The notes under the pieces were generated by a model. The model saw only the letters and a list, made by a program, of their open reading frames with translations. It searched no databases and was not told the origin of the DNA. This document shows positions 57,905-64,000 of a DNA stretch of 64,000 bases, piece by piece. Position numbers and translations under genes: made by a program. This DNA comes from Riptortus pedestris (Eukaryota; Arthropoda; Insecta; Hemiptera; Alydidae): positions 126,707,001-126,771,000 of the forward strand of contig CM032233.1 in NCBI GenBank assembly GCA_019009955.1. Direction: 5' to 3'. Within the stretch, counting starts at the first letter, position 1; the number at the start of each line of letters is the position of its first letter.

Positions 57905-58625
57905 TTCCACAACGGCAAGAATACAGCTCAAGGTGATAAAAAAATATGTGCTGTATATGGGGACAATATAATAAGAGAACAGGCAGTGTGTGAGTGGTTT
58001 GTGAAGTTGGTTGTGGTGTGGTTGTGAAACTCATGAATGCACAGGTGGGCCAATTGATGACATCGATGACCATATCAAGGACCTAACTTCTGAAACCACC
58101 AGATTACCACTCGGGAAATAGGAGAGAGGTTGGAAGTATCAAATTCAATCGCCCATAAACATTTGTTGCGACATGTCTTAGAAACCTTTCTGTTGGGGGG
58201 GGGGGGAGTGAGAAATTCAATGGACGTGTGATTTATAGCTCAAACATCATAAAAACGATTCAATTTTGAAACGTTTAGAAATCAATGACAAAAAATGGAT
58301 TGTGTTACAATAATGCAGAACCAAACCATTTGAGGGGTCATTCCAGTAGCTCACAAAGAACCACTTCAAAGGCTAATATCTTTATCCAAAAAGATATGAT
58401 CTGTTGCTGGTGGGATTGGAAGGGTGTTGTTTTCTATGGCCTACTGCCTAATAATGAAACCATAAACTCTGATTAATAGAGCTGATATAGATTATAAGAA
58501 ACAATTGACCTGAACCGACCACAGTTGGCAAATCAGACAAACATTGTTTTCCTCCACCATGGTAATGTCAGAACACACACGTACTTTGACCACATGGAAA
58601 CAATCTCAAAAATTCCCTTATTCTT
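57905..58625 (+). pseudogene. Second mariner-like relic of the SETMAR-type family
   Basis: It retains the N-terminal ICAVYGDN region (about 57940-57965) and TGGPIDDIDDHIK (about 58040-58080), then NDKKWI, MICCWWDWKGVVFYGLLPNN and ETINSD at 58275-58476. A later segment reads IVFLHHGNVRTHTYF where active copies have HxDNARPH, so a catalytic Asp is lost. Stops and frameshifts are numerous. It is cut at its 3' end by the LTR that starts at 58634, giving a relative age: mariner first, LTR element later. Confidence 0.8.
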
Positions 58626-58974
58626 AACCATTTTGTAATGAAATTGACATTGCATTACATAAGCCCATTATAAATGACCATATATTTTATATTCTGAGTA
58701 TTCCCAGCACAGAGCACATTAAGATTTATATGTATGAATGCTTAAATGTATTGTTTTTACCTTTAAATAAGAATTATATCCAATTGGGAGTGATGTCACC
58801 ATGTGCTCTAGCATTTTCATAGATAACACCGATGGATTTTGATAATAATATTCACAGCTCTTAACATTGGTACACTAAGTAATAATACGGATGAATTTTG
58901 ATAATTAATTCCCGTTAAATGCACTTTTTGAGCGTATTTCGGTCACAGTTCAAAGTTCACTGCCGGATTAGCCC

Positions 58975-59010
58975 TATATAAGGAGCCCCTCACGACGGAT
59001 TAAGATCAGT
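58975..59010 (+). promoter_or_regulatory. LTR core promoter (TATA box and initiator)
   Basis: TATATAAG at 58975 is followed by an arthropod-type initiator TCAGT at 59006-59010, with about 33 bp from the TATA start to the initiator A. The 3' LTR has the same TATATAAG, with the initiator changed to TCACT. Confidence 0.65.
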
Positions 59011-59263
59011 CATATTCGGCATCCTCTGGAGGGGAGACCCTTGTTGGTGGAACACTGCTAATCCTTTTGCCAGATCCGGCCTGCCTGACCAGTCTACTGC
59101 CTGTACTACCTCTCACAGCTAAGTCAGCATTCCATTAAACAGCTAAGTGTTTCAATTGTAATATAGTCTAGGTATAATTAAGTGCCCCCATTATATTTTC
59201 AAAGGTGCCTCTTCATTTTAATTATTAATAATTATTATTGGAGAATATTTTAATTATAAATAA

Positions 59264-59320
<57 letters not shown>
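59264..59320. repeat. (TA)n microsatellite inside the LTR
   Basis: About 28 TA units. Confidence 0.95.
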
Positions 59321-59322
<2 letters not shown>

Positions 59323-59441
59323 AATTAGGACTTGAGTCGATTGTTGGTGGCCCTTCCTTAATTCTTGTTAGTGGTTTGGTTGTGGGATTTTTCATATATT
59401 ACAGCTTCCACTGCTTATCGCCGCAGCCAGATCGCAACAAG

Positions 59442-59453
59442 TGGTAGCAGAGC
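59442..59453 (+). promoter_or_regulatory. Primer-binding site
   Basis: TGGTAGCAGAGC matches the complement of the 3' end of insect initiator-methionine tRNA (…GCTCTGCTACCA). It lies two bases after the LTR, the usual place for minus-strand priming. Confidence 0.75.
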
Positions 59454-59731
59454 GTGGTTCTCAACATTTTTTGAGAAGCCACAATAATTTTTGGTCTCAC
59501 TACTAACTTTAGCTGAACCTTTTCTATCGGCATATTTTTTTTATTATAAGCTACGTAATTTATCTAGCGTCTGCCGATTAGCGTATACATCGCTAAATTT
59601 ATATTTTATATTAAATTTGTTATAAATTAATTTTTTATCCAATTTAGAGTAATTGGGGTTTAGGAAGGTTGAAATAATTTAAATTTTTGTTGTCCTGTTG
59701 TTGTATCTAATTTCTCCTTTTCTTTTTCATC

Positions 59732-60190
59732 ATGGATGCGGAACAACAAAATATGACTGCACAGGATCAACACCACCCAATCTAGGACTCTAGTATCAGT
59801 GCTGAAGGAATAGAAAAATTAGTGGAATTGCAACTTGAAAAAAAGCTTTTAGAGTTCAAATCAGAATTTTATTCTTATTTTGCCAAGCTTACGGAGTGCT
59901 TAGGGGGCATGCTGGAGTGTACGGGGACCTTTTCCAAAATATTTGAGGCACCAACAAATGTTCCCCATGATAATGCCCTTTCTAGACAGCCAAATCAATT
60001 TGAAGAGAAGGCATCGACTACAGCTAGGGGTTATACCTTTTTACAGGATACATTCAGAATTTCAGAGCCTGTTAAAAAATTACCCCCATATTTCGACTCC
60101 CTATTAAATAATGTACCCACTTTGAGGACCTTTCTTAGGCATAAGCCATTATTGCCTCCTGAGCAAGAGGATATAAACTGCATCAAATAA
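59732..60190 (+). pseudogene. Putative gag remnant of the LTR element
   Basis: 153 codons from the ATG at 59732 (MDAEQQNMTAQDQHHPI) with one in-frame TAG after codon 17; open again to the TAA at 60190. The product is helical at first (KLVELQLEKKLLEFKSEFYS) and ends LLPPEQEDINCIK. There is no zinc knuckle and the length is well short of a normal gag, so it is truncated. Assignment rests mainly on position 290 bp after the PBS. Confidence 0.5.
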
Positions 60191-60513
60191 TGCCCATTAA
60201 TTGATGATAAATTAATTATAATATGATAAATTTTTTGATGGCTGAATTTATTGCTACTCATATAAAATGAGTAAATGAAAACATTTATTTAAAAATGTTT
60301 TCTTGGGGCTAGCAATTATATTAGACTCTATGTAAGTCATTTAAATATATTTAATTTATATTAAAGGGCTATGTATATGAATTTGAGTATGTATATAAAT
60401 TTGAGACTCAATAAGGAGTCAGTAAAATTATTAATGAATGGTATAGGGCATTGACTAGATATTGATGAAATATTTTATGGGCTTGAAATTATTAAAATAT
60501 CTCATATGAGCAA
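60191..60513. other. AT-rich internal region, pol largely missing
   Basis: No protease or reverse transcriptase is detectable between the gag remnant and the integrase fragment. Confidence 0.5.
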
Positions 60514-60699
60514 ATGAAAATAGGAGAATTAATAAATATATTATGGGCAATAATTTCTCATTATATGAATCTAGTCACAAGTTCCTCCAGGCATGCCTCC
60601 ACCAAATTTTCTCCAGCAACACTATTCTTAGGGAGAGAACTTGTTCAAAGAGTTGTATTATTTAAGAGAACTCTCTTGTTCAAAGAGTGTATTATTTAA
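60514..60699 (+). pseudogene. Gypsy-type integrase fragment
   Basis: The frame contains SRHASTKFSPATLFLGREL, the conserved segment at the end of the retroviral-type integrase core (typically S-T-x-x-SP---F-GRE). Only about 30 residues match. It gives the + orientation of the LTR element and suggests a Ty3/gypsy relationship. Confidence 0.6.
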
Positions 60700-60796
60700 A
60701 ATGATTTTATGTTTTCTACATTTGAAAATAAAGAAATAAATTGACAAAACTATTAGGCATATTAATTACCTTCAAGAAATTATTGTTCATATTCTT

Positions 60797-62698
60797 ATGG
60801 CAACCTCTTCTTCCAGATACTCACACAAAACTTCCTCTGTGTCATGGTCTTGATCATTGGCTGCCTCAGTGTTATTGATGATTTTCTTGTACCATTCAAA
60901 GTGCTCACCTGGTAAGGTCTCCCAATCCTGTCCAAACATAGTCTGCAAAAGCTTTTCTACGTCCTTTTTCTTTTCACTCGAAATTGGATGACCTAATGGA
61001 ATTTCTTCAAGTGCAATATCCATTATCTTCTTGTCATTCACTTGTTTTTTGTACAAAGTCACATGATTTTCCTCTTCCACATCTTCAAAACGGTAGTTTC
61101 TTGTAGCTCTCACTCCAACTTTAATAACTTTTTTCTGTGTTGCCAATTCTTGATTTTTCTTTTTCACTTGCCTTGTGACAGTAGCTCCCTTATTATAAAA
61201 ATTCGTTTCATCGCACTAATTGCTTCTAAGTTCTTGAAGTAGTTGCTAAAGATTTGGTATTCAAAGTTTTCCACTCAATTCCAAGTTGTTTGACTTGTCC
61301 ATAGTTTTCATACAGCTTTATGTATTCTTCTTTTGATAAAATTGTTACATTTTTTCTTAACATTTTCTCTACCCTGCCAAAAACTCTGTCAGCAGGTAAA
61401 AAACTATGCCTTCTGACAGGAAAATATATTTGAATTTGCTCCAAGGTTGTATTCACTGTGTGCATGTAATACATTAGTGTGTGAAGTACTATGTTATTCT
61501 TGTTTTGTGCCCCACATCCATCACAAAATAAACGAAGTACTGTCTTATCCTTGTAGTCCATTGTCTTAAGATGATAAAAAAGTGCTGAAGAGACTTCAGT
61601 GCTTCCTTTCCCAGATTCGTCTTTTGTCCAAGTGTAAAAAGTAGGGTACTTTGTGGCCAAGTCAACTATTACTAATGAATAAAAATTAAATTGTCTGTGA
61701 TAAAAAGCTTCTTGGATGCAAGTTTTTGGGAGTGGTTGTATCTGTTGGAGATCGAAACACAAGGAAATGGAATTATCAGGTTCCACTTTAATATAGTCGT
61801 AAAATGCCTTTGCTCTTCTCTTGTGGACGGCTCTTTTGGTCATCAACATAGTTTTCTCTTGTGAATTGGGTGGAGCTCGTTTTAATTTCTCTTTTATTAA
61901 TAAGCACTGGCTGCAAACGTCAGAGGCTGGTGTTTTGAAACCTATATTGAATTCATTCCTGAAAATGTCTCTGAACTTAGAAAAGGTAACTTTCAACCTA
62001 GCTTCTTCATCAGAAAGGCTTGAGTGGTAAGCATTGTGTAATTTTTTTTATACTGCACTGGCTGTTCAAATAAACCCGTTTTGATTTTTTCCTATTGTAA
62101 TGGCTTTCAGAAGCATACAACCCTGATATAAATTCTCTAATCTTTTCTTTCTTTGCAATGCTTTTTCCACTTTTTCTATCGCCGCCTCTACGTTTATCAA
62201 TTGCAACTCCAGAATTCACATTTTTAAGAATTGTTGCTAACCTAGTTCGCCCAAGTTTTGTAATGGATATGAAGATTTCTTTACAGACTGGAATGCGTTT
62301 ACTACTGATTGCTGAAGGAATAAAGTACTGAACTGAGAATGAATGTTTGGCTGATACTGATTGCTCACCACGTTCCTTACGGGGCCGACGCCTCTTCACT
62401 GCTCTAAGATTAACTAAGCTGGCTACAATATTGTCCTGTCGTATTTTCTCAGAGATTTTGAAAAGTTAATCACAGAGTTTTTTAACATCTCTCGGCCTAA
62501 TTTGACAACACATCAAACTTTTTGTGTTATGTTTGCAGGGACAACAACGAACAATGCTGATCCTGTTGGAGCTGAATATCTGCTAAGCTTAGCTGTCTCA
62601 ACTTTAGATGTTACCTTTCTTTTTTTTCTTGAACCATTGTTGATTGAGGAAATAGGCACTCCACCATCCAACTCACTAACTGAAAATTCTTCCATCAC
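60797..62698 (-). pseudogene. Antisense transposase-like gene with RNase-H-type motifs, broken
   Basis: Read on the - strand in pieces. At 62698-62513 is an N-terminus (MMEEFSVSELDGG, basic RKKRKV) running into a Cys-rich part (CCPCKHNTK in a shifted frame). At 62399-62045 is KLGRTRLATILKNVNSG and a basic region. At 61996-61226 is the core: CSQCLLIKEKL, SLCFDLQQIQPLPKT, DLATKYPTFYTWTKDESG, LRLFCDGCGAQNKNN and RHSFLPADRVFGRVEKM. At 61167-60787 is an acidic C-terminal tail. The core matches a multicopy family of animal proteins usually left uncharacterised; Asp in FDLQQ, Asp in CDGCGAQN and Glu in GRVEK could be an RNase-H-like catalytic triad (inference). Frameshifts lie near 62510, in an A8 run at 62042-62049, and twice at 61210-61250. 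No flanking inverted repeats found. Confidence 0.65.
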
Positions 62699-62699
62699 T

Positions 62700-63440
62700 A
62701 AAACAGTTTATTTTACAAATAAAACATGAGATCATTACTAATTTTCACAGAGCACATTATGACAACATAACCTGTACCACTGATCATTCAACACAACCTA
62801 GTCACATGACTCATTGAACCAATCAGAACACTTCGCTGGCTGACTCCCATTGGTGGTTGGACAAAATATCATTTGACCCAAACGCAGGCGTGGACTTAAC
62901 ACAGTTTGATGTGAACTCATGATTTTCTGACTCAATTTACATGGGACATAACATTTTTAGACGCCTTTTGCTATGTATATGTGGATAGGATTCAGTGAGA
63001 CCTAAAAAATTATGTGCATAACTCAATATTGGATTTTTTGTGACAAAACACGTTTTGATTTGTCACTCCTCATATATGTGCCCTATTGTAGTGGGCAGTT
63101 CCTGTTGGGTCCTCAGTCATTGGAGGCGTTATTTTTGGGCTCCCTTGTTTTGTTTTTTTTGGTTTTGGACGCATATTGTGATTGCGTGGAGCATCACTGT
63201 AAGCCGTTCGAGATGCCCTACCTCCAACTAGTATATATTGGCTTACACTATTTATTTATTTCACACCAGACAAGGACTTAAACTTATTAGTATAGGAAAT
63301 ATGCATATCAATAATAACTTGATATTCTATATGTTCACCATTGGGTATACATTCCGTTGCTTCCTGTGTTTATTTATGATTTATTATGATTATTTATTAT
63401 TGAGTTTGACTTGATGTTTCATCAATAGACTTTTGGTCCC
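62700..63440. other. Internal region of the LTR element, nothing recognised
   Basis: No pol motif on the + strand. Frames at 63012-63281 show no motif. It may include the end of the inserted transposon, but no terminal repeat was found. Confidence 0.4.
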
Positions 63441-63451
63441 GGGGGAGGGGG
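63441..63451 (+). promoter_or_regulatory. Polypurine tract
   Basis: GGGGGAGGGGG directly before the second LTR copy, the expected plus-strand primer site. Confidence 0.8.
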
Positions 63452-63454
63452 TGA

Positions 63455-64000
63455 TGTAATGAAATTCACATTGCATTACATAAGCCCATTATAAATGACC
63501 ATATATTTTATATTGTGAGTATTCCCAGCACAGAGCACATTAAGTTTAATATGTATGAATGATTAAATGTATTGTTTTTACCTTTAAATAAGAATTATAT
63601 CCAATTTGGAGTGAAGACACTATGCATTTTTATAGATACCGCAGATGGATTTTGATAATAACAGCCACAGCTCTTAACGTCGGTACACTAAGTAACAATA
63701 CGGATGAATTTCGATAATTAATTCCCGTTAAATGCACTTTTTGAGTATATTTCAATCACAGTTCAAAGTTCACTGCCGGATTAGGCCTATATAAGGACCC
63801 CCTCACGACGGATTAAGATCACTCATATTCGGCATTCTCTGGAGGGGAGACCCTTGTTGGTGGAACACTGGTAATCCTTTTGCCAGATCCGGCCTGTCTG
63901 ACCAGTCTACTGCCTGTACTACTTCTCATGGCTAAGTCAGCACTTCCATTAAACAGCTAAGTGTTTCAATTGTAATATAGTCTAGGTATAATTAAGTGTC
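63455..64000 (+). repeat. 3' LTR (incomplete, runs off the window)
   Basis: Matches 58634-59190 with scattered substitutions and small deletions (for example near 63615-63640). Divergence between the LTRs indicates an old insertion. Confidence 0.9.

Larger units (their letters stand above)
58634..59439 (+). repeat. 5' LTR of an LTR retrotransposon (806 bp)
   Basis: Starts TGTAATGAAATTGACATTGC and ends GCAACA, two bases before the primer-binding site. The same sequence, diverged by substitutions and a few small indels, begins again at 63455 and runs off the window. An internal (TA)n tract lies at 59264-59320. Confidence 0.9.

Overview
The window looks like repeat-rich, AT-rich arthropod (probably insect) nuclear DNA. 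Supporting this are spliced coding exons with GT-AG borders, mariner, piggyBac-like, Helitron-like, Ty3/gypsy-like and non-LTR elements, many (TA)n, (CA)n and (GA)n arrays, and no bacterial operon structure. Most long reading frames are transposon relics or translations of simple repeats. Only two host genes can be supported: a small secreted or membrane-anchored protein (95 aa, two coding exons, + strand, 29864-31618) and an unrecognised 164-aa helical protein (three coding exons plus a probable 5' UTR exon, - strand, 38364-44548).

Layout. 1-5700: anonymous DNA, a perfect 500-bp array of period 16 (fifteen C plus one A), a decayed RTE-like non-LTR element and Helitron-like pieces. 5750-26460: a mosaic built around four copies (A-D) of a segmental repeat whose blocks keep matching splice-like borders. 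It also holds a 43-bp minisatellite (about 72 copies at 7396-10496, another block at 16861-17760), Helitron-like termini, a mariner element inserted into copy C (copy B preserves the empty site), two strong hairpins, an integrase-like fragment and a decayed gypsy pol. 26458-26955: a second period-16 array with the same number of periods, separating repeat copy D from an unrelated gypsy element on the - strand (26956-29334). 29800-46000: the two host genes, with tandem and dispersed repeats and a mariner relic between them. 46900-64000: a non-LTR relic, a perfect palindrome, a TTAA-flanked MITE, a GA-rich array, a 1.1-kb piggyBac-like relic, a second mariner relic, and an LTR retrotransposon (5' LTR, PBS, gag and integrase remnants, PPT, start of the 3' LTR) that carries a broken antisense transposase-like gene.

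How it fits together: there is no operon or pathway. The story is nested insertion and repeat amplification. The two period-16 arrays are nearly the same length (500 and 498 bp), are perfectly regular and join unrelated flanks. I regard them as likely assembly or gap-fill artefacts until raw reads show otherwise. The best biological leads are the four-copy segmental repeat with conserved exon-like borders, its link to a minisatellite ending in a Helitron-type terminus, the piggyBac-like relic with hairpin-rich ends, and the antisense transposase inside the LTR element.
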